A model generated the notes under the pieces. It was not told where the DNA came from, did no database searches, and saw nothing but the letters and a program-made list of their open reading frames with translations. A stretch of DNA of 64,000 bases from Phnomibacter ginsenosidimutans (GTDB lineage: Bacteria > Bacteroidota > Bacteroidia > Chitinophagales > Chitinophagaceae): contig NZ_CP046566.1 of assembly GCF_009740285.1 (NCBI RefSeq), positions 4,130,658 to 4,194,657 of the forward strand. Reading direction: 5' to 3'. A program made the position numbers and the translations under genes. Of this stretch, positions 46,264-55,838 are shown one piece after another; position 1 is the stretch's first letter; every line of letters starts with the position of its first letter.

Positions 46264-46923
46264 TTAACCTGGAATGCGGCTGATGTAGCTGTTGAGTTTC
46301 TTGATTTGCTCTACCACGTCTTTGTTGGTAGGCTTTTGCTCCTTGGCCTTTCTAAACATGTCTTTGGCGGCCCGCAGGCTGCGCATGTCGCCTTTGTTCA
46401 TGTATATCTGGCACATCTGCAGGTAGGCCATCGCAGCACCATCGGCATCAGGAATGCCGGCACGGAGGGCTGCACGAATGTAGTTTTCTCCCTGCTTCAA
46501 ATCGCCACGCTGCATGGCCAGCATGCCCAGCTGCAACTTGTTGGCACCTTCAGCTTCGGCCATAGGCATACCCAGTTGTTCGCTGCGCTTCATGTGCTCT
46601 TCAGCACCTTTAAAGTCTTGGCGCATCATGGCCATTTGTCCTTTCAGTGTATAGTAGGCGCTGCGGATGGGCTTGTACAGCAGGTTGGGAAACCAAATCA
46701 TACTCAGCACCTTTTCAGCACCTTCCATATCGCCGGCCTCAATGTACTCCTGAATGAGGCGCATGGGGCCAATAAAGAAATGGCTGGCAATAGCAATTAC
46801 CGCCAGTAAGTACAACACGAAAGAAGGCCAGAAGCCGGAATACACATTGACGAAAATGGCCAGCGCCAAGGCTACCAATCCCAACCAAAACCGATACCGC
46901 AACAGCCAGTTATAAAACTTCAT
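46264..46923 (-). CDS. Membrane protein with TPR-like repeats
   Basis: 219 residues from the ATG at 46923 (MKFYNWLLRYRFWLGLVALA). Two N-terminal membrane helices (FWLGLVALALAIFVNVYSG, FVLYLLAVIAIASHFFIG) and a cytoplasmic helical repeat region from residue 65 on (YIEAGDMEGAEKVLSMIWF, MAMMRQDFKGAEEHMKRSEQ, AMQRGDLKQGENYIRAALRA, KDMFRKAKEQKPTNKD). Probably a scaffold for protein contacts. It lies 49 bases upstream of no partner but follows the VOC gene on the same strand. Confidence 0.82.
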   Translation of the reverse strand: MKFYNWLLRYRFWLGLVALALAIFVNVYSGFWPSFVLYLLAVIAIASHFFIGPMRLIQEYIEAGDMEGAEKVLSMIWFPNLLYKPIRSAYYTLKGQMAMMRQDFKGAEEHMKRSEQLGMPMAEAEGANKLQLGMLAMQRGDLKQGENYIRAALRAGIPDADGAAMAYLQMCQIYMNKGDMRSLRAAKDMFRKAKEQKPTNKDVVEQIKKLNSYISRIPG

Positions 46924-46972
46924 ATTTTTTTCTTTTGGGGTGGCAAAGATAACAGCTTGCACCACTTGTGGC

Positions 46973-47422
46973 TCATTGCTGATCGTTTACTTCAATCCAG
47001 TAGCCATCGGGGTCTTGCAGGTATACCTGCTTTACGCCATCGGGGCGCAGGGTATAGCGGTTTTTCTCTCCCGCCCAGTTTTCAAAAGCCATGCCTGCTT
47101 TTTGCAGTTTGGCTATGAACGCATCCACCGATGCTACTGAAAAGCACAGGTGGCTTTCCTTGATACTCACCGGAATTTTACTGCCCTGAATGAGGTGCAA
47201 CGCCCCCTGCTCCGATACTTTGAGCCATACATGTCGGCCATCATGGAAAGGCTCGGGAATGGTATCGAGCCCCAGCAAATGCTGGTAAAAGGCGGCGCTT
47301 TTGCCCAAATCTTTCACGGTAAAAGCGATATGGTTGAAGCGGGTGGGCTTGAGGGCAGGAGCATTTTGCGCCAGCAGCTGCTGGCTGCAGAGCAAGAGGC
47401 AGAGCAATAAAAAACGGAACAT
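46973..47422 (-). CDS. VOC family protein (glyoxalase/dioxygenase fold) with signal peptide
   Basis: 149 residues; signal peptide FRFLLLCLLLCSQQLLAQ. A single VOC module: FNHIAFTVKDLGKSAAFYQH with a metal His, KESHLCFSVASVDAFIAKL with a second His, and VYLQDPDGYWIEVND with the metal Glu. The export signal is unusual for this fold. The reaction is unknown. Probably cotranscribed with the downstream TPR gene. Confidence 0.88.
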   Translation of the reverse strand: MFRFLLLCLLLCSQQLLAQNAPALKPTRFNHIAFTVKDLGKSAAFYQHLLGLDTIPEPFHDGRHVWLKVSEQGALHLIQGSKIPVSIKESHLCFSVASVDAFIAKLQKAGMAFENWAGEKNRYTLRPDGVKQVYLQDPDGYWIEVNDQQ

Positions 47423-47501
47423 ATAAGATGGATTTGGGTTGAAAGTAAGCCCATTGGCAGCAGTTTCTGCATTTCTATTAATTTCGCCGCGAGGTAAAAC
47501 C

Positions 47502-47573
47502 GGCCCGGTAGTTCAATGGATAGAATAGGAGTTTCCTAAACTCTAGATACAAGTTCGATTCTTGTCCGGGCTA
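47502..47573 (+). tRNA. tRNA-Arg (anticodon CCT)
   Basis: 72 bases folding as a full cloverleaf: acceptor GGCCCGG/CCGGGCT (first pair a wobble), D stem GTTC/GAAT, anticodon stem GGAGT/ACTCT around loop TTCCTAA with anticodon CCT, T stem ACAAG/CTTGT with loop TTCGATT. CCA is not encoded. A TAATTTCG sequence, close to the -7 consensus, lies at 47479-47486. It reads AGG codons. Confidence 0.95.
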
Positions 47574-47579
47574 CTACAA

Positions 47580-47613
47580 AAAACCGCTGCAGTATCATAG
47601 CAGCGGTTTTTTA
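47580..47613 (+). terminator. Terminator of tRNA-Arg
   Basis: AAACCGCTGC (47581-47590) pairs with GCAGCGGTTT around AGTATCATA, followed by a T run. Confidence 0.9.
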
Positions 47614-47727
47614 TTGCGGCTGCTCCTCGTTACGCAATTAATTTTTTAATCCCTTCTATCCTTCGCTTTCGCAAACATCAGGAACTTGCGGGCAGCATGT
47701 GTTTGCATTCGCCATGCACCAACTGGT

Positions 47728-49716
47728 ATGATTCGTTGCTTGTTTTGTTTCGCCGTATTGCTGATGGGTTTGGGAAAAGCTGCCGCTCAGCAACACATTC
47801 AATTGTTAAACAAAGGCTGGCAGTTTGCTGAGCAGGGCAGTAGCCAGTGGCGGCCCGCTTCGGTGCCGGGTACTGTCCACACCGATTTGATGAAACAGCA
47901 AGTGATACCCGACCCTTACTACCGCAGCAATGAAAAAACCGTGCAGTGGGTGGCCGATAAAAACTGGGTGTACAAAACCCAATTTACCAGCAGTGCCGCA
48001 CAGCGCAATCAACAACATACCGACCTCGTATTTGACGGCCTCGATACCTACGCCGATGTGTATCTCAACGGGCAATTGCTATTGCAAGCCAACAACATGT
48101 TTCGGCAGTGGCGCATTCCGGTAAAGCATTTGCTGAAAGCCAACAACGAGCTGCGCATTGTGTTTCATTCAGCCAAAAAGCAAGTGGCTGCTTTTGCCAA
48201 AGCCGATTCGCCACTGGTGATACCTGCTGAAAATCCACGGGTATATGCCCGCAAGGCTCAGTACCATTTTGGTTGGGACTGGGGCCCCACTTTTGTTACT
48301 GCCGGCATTTGGAAAAATGTATACCTCGACAGCTACAACCAGCCCGCTGCAGAAAAGCCTTTTCACAATCCCCGAAAGATTGAACTGGTACAAGAGCCTG
48401 ACAGTATTGGCAAATCTTTCTATTTCAAAATTGATGGTAAGCCTGTGTACATGAAAGGTGCCAACTACATACCGTCGGATATGTTTTTGCCACGCCTTAC
48501 CAAAAACGATTACCGACAAATACTGCTGGCCGCCAAAAATGCAAACATGAACATGCTGCGCATTTGGGGTGGCGGCGTGTACGAAACCGAAGACTTTTAC
48601 GACCTCTGCGATTCGCTGGACATTTACGTGTGGCAAGACTTCATGTTTGCCGGTGGCATGGTGCCGCTGGATGAGGCGTTTTTCCTGAACGTAAAAGAAG
48701 AAGTGATACAGCAAGTAAAAAGACTGCGCCACCACAAAAGCATCATTGTGTGGTGCGGCAACAATGAAGTAGAAGAAGCCTGGCACAACTGGGGCTGGCA
48801 AACACAATTCAACCTGCACGGCCAAGACTCCGCCAAAGTATGGCATGCTTACAAACGCCTGTTTAAAGACAGCATACCGGCTTGGCTGCAGCAGTACGAT
48901 GGCACCCGGCCGTATGTAAGCACATCACCCATGCATGGCTGGGGCAGGGCCGCCAGCATTACGGAAGGCGACAGCCACTACTGGGGCATTTGGTGGGGCA
49001 TGCAGGAAATAGAAATGTTTGAAAAAAAGACCGGCCGCTTTGTAAGTGAATACGGCATGATGGCCATGCCCAATATGAATACCACCGCATCGGTTACACT
49101 ACCGCAAGACCGTTATCTCTATTCCGAAGCGTTGAAAACACACCAGAAACATCCTACTGGTTTTCAAAACATGAATGGCTACCTGCACCAGTATTTCATC
49201 GACTCAGCCCGCATCAAACATTTATCGCTGGAGCAGTATACGTACCTCACCCAGTGTCTGCAGTACTATGCTTTTAAAAACAGCATAGCCATACACCGCA
49301 GCAAATACCCGGTGAACATGGGCACTTTGCTGTGGCAGCTCAACGATTGCTGGCCCGTAGCCTCCTGGGCCATTACCGATTTCAGCCGCCAGCCAAAAGC
49401 GGCGTGGTATGCCGTAAAAGAAGCTTACCGCGATGATGTGTTGCCCCAACGGGATGCAGTGCGGCCCAAGGCCTTGCAGCTATCCAAACCGAGCTACACA
49501 CTGCAATGGAAAAATGCAGAAACACTGCTGCTGAAAAGTAGTGTGCCCGCTAAATATGTGTACCTGCATGTGCCGGGCGTCAACCTGCAGCTCAGCGACA
49601 ACTACTTCGATTTGCAACCCAGCGACACCAAAGCCATCAGCATCAAAGGATTACCGGTGAGCCAGCGAAAAGTGTTGCGCATTTGGTCTCTGTACGATGT
49701 GGTAAAAGAAAAGTAA
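47728..49716 (+). CDS. Beta-mannosidase-like glycoside hydrolase family 2, missing a middle domain
   Basis: 662 residues from the ATG at 47728, signal peptide RCLFCFAVLLMGLGKAAAQQ. Sugar-binding domain (WRPASVPGTVHTDLMKQQ, LVFDGLDTYADVYLNGQLLL, HFGWDWGPTFVTAGIWKNVY), then directly the TIM barrel (GKPVYMKGANYIPSDMFLPR, MLRIWGGGVYE). Acid/base is Glu347 in WCGNNEVEE and the nucleophile is Glu441 in FVSEYGMMAMP. The Ig-like domain normally lying between YLDSYN and RKIELVQE is almost absent, and the C-terminal domain is short; family members usually have over 800 residues. Probably periplasmic, cleaving terminal beta-mannosides. Confidence 0.9.
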   Translation: MIRCLFCFAVLLMGLGKAAAQQHIQLLNKGWQFAEQGSSQWRPASVPGTVHTDLMKQQVIPDPYYRSNEKTVQWVADKNWVYKTQFTSSAAQRNQQHTDLVFDGLDTYADVYLNGQLLLQANNMFRQWRIPVKHLLKANNELRIVFHSAKKQVAAFAKADSPLVIPAENPRVYARKAQYHFGWDWGPTFVTAGIWKNVYLDSYNQPAAEKPFHNPRKIELVQEPDSIGKSFYFKIDGKPVYMKGANYIPSDMFLPRLTKNDYRQILLAAKNANMNMLRIWGGGVYETEDFYDLCDSLDIYVWQDFMFAGGMVPLDEAFFLNVKEEVIQQVKRLRHHKSIIVWCGNNEVEEAWHNWGWQTQFNLHGQDSAKVWHAYKRLFKDSIPAWLQQYDGTRPYVSTSPMHGWGRAASITEGDSHYWGIWWGMQEIEMFEKKTGRFVSEYGMMAMPNMNTTASVTLPQDRYLYSEALKTHQKHPTGFQNMNGYLHQYFIDSARIKHLSLEQYTYLTQCLQYYAFKNSIAIHRSKYPVNMGTLLWQLNDCWPVASWAITDFSRQPKAAWYAVKEAYRDDVLPQRDAVRPKALQLSKPSYTLQWKNAETLLLKSSVPAKYVYLHVPGVNLQLSDNYFDLQPSDTKAISIKGLPVSQRKVLRIWSLYDVVKEK

Positions 49717-49722
49717 CCACCA

Positions 49723-50148
49723 CTACGCTTCCCACTCAGCGTAAGAGTCGGCCGTTTCGTACAGCTTGAGGCGGCAGAGTTTTACCTCGGGTGGCATGGC
49801 GCCTTCAATGGCCGATTTTACTTTCAGCAAAATGTTTTCGGCGGTGGGTTCAATGGGCCAGATGTCGAGGTTTTCGAGGCTGCCCAAGTGCGGGTTTTGC
49901 GCCAGGTAAGCTTCGCTTAAAATAATACAGTGGTCCATTTTATCTACCACCTGCGCTTTTACAATGCGCTTCAAATCTTTGAAGTCCATTACAAAGCCGG
50001 TACCATCCAGAAAACCTTCGTTGGGGTTGGCCTGCTGCACGGTTACGTGCAGCACATAAGAATGGCCATGAATATTTTTACAACTTCCGCAGTAGCCAAA
50101 AATGGCATGGGCAGTTTCGAACCGGAAAATTTTGGTCACACGTAACAT
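49723..50148 (-). CDS. queD: 6-carboxy-5,6,7,8-tetrahydropterin synthase (QueD/PTPS family)
   Basis: 141 residues with zinc ligands in FETAHAIFG and NIHGHSYVLHV, the catalytic Cys in GYCGSCKN, and the catalytic Asp-His in DKMDHCIIL. Glu in KLYETADSYAEW binds the pterin. Makes the pterin precursor of queuosine from dihydroneopterin triphosphate. The stop is 7 bases from the convergent mannosidase stop. Confidence 0.94.
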   Translation of the reverse strand: MLRVTKIFRFETAHAIFGYCGSCKNIHGHSYVLHVTVQQANPNEGFLDGTGFVMDFKDLKRIVKAQVVDKMDHCIILSEAYLAQNPHLGSLENLDIWPIEPTAENILLKVKSAIEGAMPPEVKLCRLKLYETADSYAEWEA

Positions 50149-50238
50149 ACATCAACACTTAAAAATCAAACAATGGCCGGGCTGTACCGGCGCTGCAACG
50201 CCGCAAAAGTATCTCAAATGGGTTAGTTTTGGCCAAGG

Positions 50239-50670
50239 ATGAATGCGCATGAACATATTGCTGCCTTTGTAGCAGCCCAAACGGTGGCCACGGTTTGTTG
50301 CACCAATGCCGATCAGCAACTGCATTGCTTTAGTTGCTACTACGCTTTCGATGCCGGCCAAACGCTGCTCTACTTCAAAACCTCCGCCGATACCCAACAC
50401 ATGCAATGGCTGCAGGCCATGCCGCAAACAGCGGGCAGCATTTTGCCCAACAAACTGCAAAAGCTGGTGGTAAAAGGCATTCAATGGTCGGGGGTATTAT
50501 TGGCCGAAGACGACCCGCTGGCGGCACATGCCGGCAAGCAGTACCACCTCAAATACCCGTTTGCGCTGGCCATGCCCGGCACGGTACGCACCATTCGCCT
50601 CGATACCCTCAAAATGACCGACAACAGCCTGGGCTTTGGCAGCAAAGTGCATTGGAAAAGAGGGGAATAG
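50239..50670 (+). CDS. Pyridoxamine 5'-phosphate oxidase-like flavin-binding protein
   Basis: 143 residues (MNAHEHIAAFVAAQTVATVC) with the split-barrel pattern of the PNPOx-like superfamily: LHCFSCYYAFDAGQTLLYFK, TSADTQHMQWLQAMPQTAGS, GIQWSGVLLAEDD. The UPF0306/YhbP branch is the closest I recognise. It may bind FMN or F420-like cofactor; the reaction is unknown. It is divergent from queD. Confidence 0.8.
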   Translation: MNAHEHIAAFVAAQTVATVCCTNADQQLHCFSCYYAFDAGQTLLYFKTSADTQHMQWLQAMPQTAGSILPNKLQKLVVKGIQWSGVLLAEDDPLAAHAGKQYHLKYPFALAMPGTVRTIRLDTLKMTDNSLGFGSKVHWKRGE

Positions 50671-50748
50671 AGTTAATCAAAAATCAGCAAATAGAAAAGT
50701 ACAACAACAGGGTAATTGATTCTTTTCATCTGCTACAACACCCATCCG

Positions 50749-51747
50749 TTATACAAAATGCTTACCGCCAATACTTAGGTGGAGTACATTGTCAATGCTG
50801 TGTGTTTCCTGCAAGCGTAGCATTTCTTGCTTGGGGTAAAAAATGGGTTCGTCACTCAAATCAAAAGTGCCGTAGTGCATGGGAATGAGTTGGCGGGCAC
50901 CCAGTGTTTGCAATACCTGCAGCGCATCGGCCGGGCTGGTATGCGATGGATGCATGAACCACTCGGGCTTATACGCACCAATGCCAATGATGGCATAATC
51001 GATGCGTGGAAAGAGTTGCGCAATTTGCTCAAAGTGAATGCCCAAACCACTATCGGCACCAAAGTAAATATTGCCGGCACTGCTTTCGAGCATCATGCTG
51101 CCCCACAGCATTTCGTTGAGGTCGGTAAGGCCGCGGCGGTTCCAATGTTTTGCTGGCAAGTACGTGACAGAAAAGTCTTCCTCGATATTGTAGCGTTGAA
51201 ACCAACCGGCTTCAATAATCGGGTTGCTGATCTTCCACGACCGCAACAGAGGCGCCAATCCAAGGCCGGTTAAAATAATGGCTTTGGGGTTGAGGCTGCT
51301 GAGTATTTGCAGGCTGCGCTGGTCGCAGTGGTCGCGGTGATTGTGCGTCAGCAATATGTAGTCGATGTGTTTTAAATCGGCCGCATCCATAGGCAGCGGC
51401 GTGTAGCGTTTTATCTGATGCACTACCACGGGCAGCTTACCCAATATGGGATCGGTAATGATTTGCTTGCCATTGATACTGATGAGAAAAGACGCATGCC
51501 CCAACCAGGTGATGCCGTTGTCGGTATTGCTCGTCAGCTTAGGCTGATGAATGACTTCAATGCCATGCTGCTGCTTTTTTTTCAGCGGCTTCAATGGTTT
51601 TTTTTCTGCCTGCCATTTCAGTACGTCCCAATAGTTGCGCTGCGAAGGCCCGTCGAGATTGATGTACTGATGTTTATCGTTCAGCGGATTGCCGCTCCAG
51701 TTGTCGATGATAAAAGGTAACGCTGGATTGTGTGTTGGTCTTGCCAT
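50749..51747 (-). CDS. MBL-fold metallo-hydrolase (NAPE-PLD/UlaG-like)
   Basis: 332 residues with the metal motif LLTHNHRDHCDQ, preceded by ITWLGHASFLISINGKQIIT and followed by YLPAKHWNRRG, YFGADSGLG and LIPMHYGTFDLSDEP with further metal ligands. It resembles N-acyl-phosphatidylethanolamine phospholipase D-like hydrolases and so may cleave phosphodiesters of lipids. The next gene upstream begins 2 bases away, so the two are coupled. Confidence 0.9.
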   Translation of the reverse strand: MARPTHNPALPFIIDNWSGNPLNDKHQYINLDGPSQRNYWDVLKWQAEKKPLKPLKKKQQHGIEVIHQPKLTSNTDNGITWLGHASFLISINGKQIITDPILGKLPVVVHQIKRYTPLPMDAADLKHIDYILLTHNHRDHCDQRSLQILSSLNPKAIILTGLGLAPLLRSWKISNPIIEAGWFQRYNIEEDFSVTYLPAKHWNRRGLTDLNEMLWGSMMLESSAGNIYFGADSGLGIHFEQIAQLFPRIDYAIIGIGAYKPEWFMHPSHTSPADALQVLQTLGARQLIPMHYGTFDLSDEPIFYPKQEMLRLQETHSIDNVLHLSIGGKHFV

Positions 51748-51748
51748 A

Positions 51749-52201
51749 TCAGCAGCTGAATTGTCTTAAATGATGATCGAGGTGTTTCCAAATGAGGCGG
51801 CCCCAGTCTTTGCGGCCCAGTTTGCCAAACAGCGGATGCGTAGCTTCGATATTTTCTTTTTGCAACACAGCTTGCAGCGCATCTGTCAGTTTTGCTTTTT
51901 CTTCTGGTAGTGTTCCCACTTCGGGCTTCGCTTTTTTGACATCGAGGCTGGGTGCCGTGGGCGATTCTTTGGGCCAAGGAACAGCATAAATAGCCAACCA
52001 TGTAAAAGGCTGATACCGAAACATGGTATTCAGCACTTTGGTATCAGTTGGTTGCAGCACAAACTCCAGCTGCTGCCGGCAGTGCCAGCACATTTCGGCA
52101 ATGGTCATGGTGCCCCACTGCCTTGCGGAGTTTTCCTGCAGGGCTACAAGTCGCTGTTCTATTTGCTGCAATGCTGCAGGTTGCAAAATGCTATTGGCCA
52201 T
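51749..52201 (-). CDS. DUF1569 family protein (DinB-like four-helix fold)
   Basis: 150 residues (MANSILQPAALQQIEQRLVA) with RQWGTMTIAEMCWHCRQQLE and the C-terminal HPLFGKLGRKDWGRLIWKHL followed by DHHLRQF. The His residues of WHC and KHLDHHL match the metal site of DinB-like proteins. Role unknown. It is upstream of the MBL hydrolase gene, one operon. Confidence 0.87.
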   Translation of the reverse strand: MANSILQPAALQQIEQRLVALQENSARQWGTMTIAEMCWHCRQQLEFVLQPTDTKVLNTMFRYQPFTWLAIYAVPWPKESPTAPSLDVKKAKPEVGTLPEEKAKLTDALQAVLQKENIEATHPLFGKLGRKDWGRLIWKHLDHHLRQFSC

Positions 52202-52244
52202 GTGGTAAAGGTATTGTTGTGCAGGAAGATGAATGAAGATTCGT

Positions 52245-53665
52245 TTACCGCATCAGTTTCCGCAGCACCTGCACATACCATTTTTTGTATGGCGCATACC
52301 AGAGTGGTGTATCGCCCAAGCGATGGCTGCGCATGATGCTTTTCAAATGTGAAAACCGATCGAAACCATATTTGCCATGATAGCCGCCCATGCCGCTGAA
52401 ACCCACACCGGTAAAGGGCAGGTCGGTATTGCCCAGGTGAATAACACCATTGTTCACACAGCCGCCGCCAAACTGAATGCCTTCCATAAAATAGCGTTCG
52501 GTACTGCTGCTGTTGGTATACACATACAACGCTAACGGATACGGGTTTTTCGCAATGATGGCCTTGGCTTCTTCATGTGTATCAAAACCAATGATGGGTA
52601 AAATGGGGCCGAAAATTTCTTCCTGCATAATGGGCGATTCCATTGCCACTTCATCGATGATGGTGGGTGCAATAAACAAATCTGCCGCATCGTGCTGGCC
52701 GCCATGCACAATATTGCCCTGCGATAAATAGCCCGTCAGCCGGTTGAACTGACGCAGATTGATGATGCGTCCAAAGTCGGGGCTTTGCTGCGGATCATCG
52801 CCATACATCTGCAGCAAATGTTTTTTCAATGCCGCTATCAGCTTGTCTTTTACGCTATGATGAACCAACACATAATCGGCAGCCACACAGGTTTGCCCGC
52901 AATTGAGAAAGCGGCTGAAGATGATTTTTTTCGCCGTGTAATCAATGCTGGCATCTGCCGCCACTATACATGGACTTTTACCACCCAGCTCCAGTACTAC
53001 TGGTGTAATCTGTGTAGCAGCGGCCTGCATAATTTTTCTGCCTACGGCAGTACTGCCGGTAAAAAATACGAGGTCGAGATGTTGTTTGGCAATCAGTTCC
53101 TCACTTACCTGTTGGCCGGGTCCGGTAACAATGGCGATGTAATCCGGCTCAAAGGTTTCCTCAATCATTTGCTTCAGCACAGCAGCTACATGCGGTGCTT
53201 CTTCTGAAGGTTTGAGGATGCTGGTATTGCCTGCGGCGATGCTGGCCATCAAGGGTTGTATCAGCAATAAAAAGGATAGTTCCAGGGCGCCATAATGAGG
53301 CTGACACCCCGTGGCTCTGGTACCACTTTGCTGGTAGAAGGAAAAAACATGAGCGGCGTACTGCGGTGCCGTGGCTGCATCCAACCACGCAGGTGTTGTT
53401 GCGTATGTGTGAGCTCTTTATAGGCAGGCCCGAGTTCGGTACCGTAAGCTTCAAATTCATTTTTGCGCAGGTCTTTGTACAGTGCTTCCTGCAAAGGCTG
53501 CTCGTAACGGCCTATGGCTTTGCGCAACACGCCCAGCTGGGCTTTTCTAAAACCATAACTGCGGGTTACACCCGACTGAAAAAAAGCCTGCTGCTGTGCG
53601 TATAATTGTTGCAGGTCTTCAGCCGTATGGCTGGCTACTGCACCGGAATGTATTTCTGTTGTCAT
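52245..53665 (-). pseudogene. Aldehyde dehydrogenase, broken by a -1 frameshift
   Basis: The first 133 residues (TAEDLQQLYAQQQAFFQSGV, RGVSLIMAPWNYPF) begin at the ATG at 53665; the frame fails in a T5 run (A5 at 53269-53273). It resumes with LLLIQPLMASIAAGNTSILK, FFTGSTAVGRKIM, VLELGGKSPCIVAADA with the general-base Glu, and RFLNCGQTCVAADYVLVH with the catalytic Cys. One extra T gives 473 residues. It is of the class 3 / fatty-aldehyde type that ends in a membrane-directed tail (YAPYKKWYVQVLRKLMR). It oxidises aldehydes to acids with NAD(P). Confidence 0.92.
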
Positions 53666-53689
53666 AAATCAGCAATCGTTATTTATCAA

Positions 53690-55213
53690 TTAATGCACAC
53701 CCATGACAGCTGCCATGGTTACAATGCCTTCCAGCAAAAAACTGATTTGCAGGTTTTCGTTTTCGGCATGCTGGTTGTTGTCGTAGTTCACAATGCCAAT
53801 GCTCACCGGCAGCGATTGCAAAATGGTTTCAAACATGTAGAGCGGCAGGCTACCACCCACAGTGGGTATTTTAATCACCGCATCTGTTGTGGTAGATTGA
53901 ATGGCTGCAATCACCTGTTGAGCAATGGGCAAATCCATCGGCGTTTTCTGTGCCGGGTACGCACCATCGTTCATCGTTAGTTTGGCAATCAGCGGATATT
54001 TTTTCCGCTCTTCTGCGGTAGGCTCATGGTCGAGTACGGTGTAGCCCTTGCTTTCGATGTAGCGTTTTACTTTGTTGAACTGTCCTTCCACCGTATTCCC
54101 TTTTACCAGGCGCAAATCCAATGCTGCCGTGGCTTCGGCAGGAATGATGTTGCTGGCCATGCTGCCCACATTCATAGCCGCAAAACCGTTGATGTTGAGC
54201 GTAGGAATATTCAGCAACTCCTGAAAATTGCGGCCATCGCCATCCGGATGAATCATCATCAATTCTGTTTGTAGCGTAGGCACCACATCGGGTATTTGTG
54301 CAATGGCTTCCTTTTCTGCTTTGCTGAGCGGCTGCACATCGTCATAAAAACCGGGGATGGTGACCATGCCTTTGTCATCTTTCATGCTGGCCAGTAGTTG
54401 CGCCAGTCGCATGGCCGCATTGGGCGCCCAGTTGCCATAGTTGCCACTGTGCAAGGGTCGTGCTGAAGCGTACACTTTCAGTTCGGCGTTTATATCGCCA
54501 CGTACCCCAAACACCAGTTGCTTACGACCCGTTACATGGCGGGCACCATCGCATATCATCCATAGGTCGGCTTTCAGCAAGGCTTTGTGTTGGGTAAAAT
54601 AATCGTCGAGGTGTATGGAGCCCACTTCTTCTTCGCCTTCAAAAATGAACGTGAGATTGGCCTTGGGTTGCTGACCCGATTGTTTCATCAACTCATAGGC
54701 CGCAATGATGGCAAACACCCCCGCTTTATCGTCGGCACTGCCCCGACCATAGAGTCGCATTTTTTCTGGAATGACCGCAGGCACCGCATTGCCGGGTACA
54801 AAACTGCCGCCACGGTCGAGGCGGTCGGTGGTAAGTTGTGGTGTAAATGGCGACAAGCCCTTGGCCCATTGGGCGGGGTTCACAGGCTGGCCATCGTAAT
54901 GCGCATAAAAACCCATGGTGGTGGTGGCACCGGGCACTTTTACCTGGCCCACTACCAGCGGGCTGGCACCTTTTATGGGCAAGGTGAGAATTTGCGTAGC
55001 AATGCCCCGCCGCTCCATCATTTGCTGGATGAAAGCCGCATTGCGATGAATGTTGATGCTATCGCCCATGACATTGGGAATGGCTACAAACTGCAGGTAC
55101 TCCTGCAACAGTTGCTGCTGGCGCTGCTGTACCAGCTGGCGTACTTTATCGGCTTGTGCCTGTGCAAAAAAACTGCACAACAGCAGGGCAAAAAGAGGCA
55201 GGCTTCGCTTCAT
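53690..55213 (-). CDS. M20 family metallopeptidase (secreted dipeptidase-like)
   Basis: 507 residues from the ATG at 55213, signal peptide MKRSLPLFALLLCSFFAQAQ. Two-zinc ligands are visible in GFYAHYDGQPVN (His), YGRGSADDKAG (Asp), FEGEEEVGS (Glu pair) and the C-terminal DNNQHAENENL (His). Dimerisation domain in the middle (LHSGNYGNWAPNAAMRL). It should cut peptides in the periplasm. The start is 24 bases downstream of the aldehyde dehydrogenase start region on the same strand, likely cotranscribed. Confidence 0.92.
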   Translation of the reverse strand: MKRSLPLFALLLCSFFAQAQADKVRQLVQQRQQQLLQEYLQFVAIPNVMGDSINIHRNAAFIQQMMERRGIATQILTLPIKGASPLVVGQVKVPGATTTMGFYAHYDGQPVNPAQWAKGLSPFTPQLTTDRLDRGGSFVPGNAVPAVIPEKMRLYGRGSADDKAGVFAIIAAYELMKQSGQQPKANLTFIFEGEEEVGSIHLDDYFTQHKALLKADLWMICDGARHVTGRKQLVFGVRGDINAELKVYASARPLHSGNYGNWAPNAAMRLAQLLASMKDDKGMVTIPGFYDDVQPLSKAEKEAIAQIPDVVPTLQTELMMIHPDGDGRNFQELLNIPTLNINGFAAMNVGSMASNIIPAEATAALDLRLVKGNTVEGQFNKVKRYIESKGYTVLDHEPTAEERKKYPLIAKLTMNDGAYPAQKTPMDLPIAQQVIAAIQSTTTDAVIKIPTVGGSLPLYMFETILQSLPVSIGIVNYDNNQHAENENLQISFLLEGIVTMAAVMGVH

Positions 55214-55346
55214 CACGATAGGTAAAAATTTGCGGAAAGCTAGGGAACAAGTTTCAGAGTTGACGGGTTCACTAGTTGACTAGTTCAAGGGAAATCAAAA
55301 ACATGAATTTCCTGATGAAACCTGTGGAAGAAAGTTGCTGACTTTC

Positions 55347-55697
55347 TCAAAGGCCGTGCATAGCCCGCAGTTTTTTGGGTAGCGACTGTACCACCAAATC
55401 GTAGGAGTCTTTGGTCCATTGTAGCAGCAGCTGATTGGATATGCTGCCATCGATCAATACGGTGTTCCAGTGTTGCTTGTTCATGTGGTAGCCGGGCAGT
55501 ACGGCGGCGTATCGTTCCCGCAGTTCAATGGCCTGCTCGGGGTCGCACTTCAGGTTGATGCTTTCAAACACCGTCATGTTGGCGAGGGCAAACATTTTGC
55601 CCGCCACTTTAAACACCAGCGTGTCTTCATCAAAGGGCAGGGTTTCTTCCGTAGCCGGCAGCGAAAGGCAGTATTGGCGAAATTGTTCGAGGTGCAT
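55347..55697 (-). CDS. MmcQ/YjbR family protein
   Basis: 116 residues from the ATG at 55697 (MHLEQFRQYCLSLPATEETL). The CyaY-like YjbR fold shows PFDEDTLVFKVAGKMFALAN, INLKCDPEQAIELRERY, and GYHMNKQHWNTVLIDGS. DNA-binding-like fold, role unknown. The in-frame extension to 55766 lies in low-complexity repeat sequence and is rejected. Confidence 0.9.
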   Translation of the reverse strand: MHLEQFRQYCLSLPATEETLPFDEDTLVFKVAGKMFALANMTVFESINLKCDPEQAIELRERYAAVLPGYHMNKQHWNTVLIDGSISNQLLLQWTKDSYDLVVQSLPKKLRAMHGL

Positions 55698-55704
55698 TTT
55701 TAAG

Positions 55705-55785
55705 GTTGGAATGTTGGGAGGTTGGGAGGTTTGCAAGTTCAATGGTTCGAGTGTTTCAAAGTTCACGGGTTCATGAGTTGAAATC
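55705..55785. repeat. Low-complexity GTTCGAGTGTTTCAAAG-type stretch
   Basis: GGAATGTTGGGAGGTTGGG then GTTCAATGGTTCGAGTG and GTTCACGGGTTCATGAGTTG. Near copies lie at 55255-55290 (GTTCACTAGTTGACTAGTTC) and 23335-23385. Non-coding. Confidence 0.5.
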
Positions 55786-55838
55786 CATTACTTCCTACTT
55801 TCTTATTCATTATTCTTTGTTTCTAATTTATCATTCTT

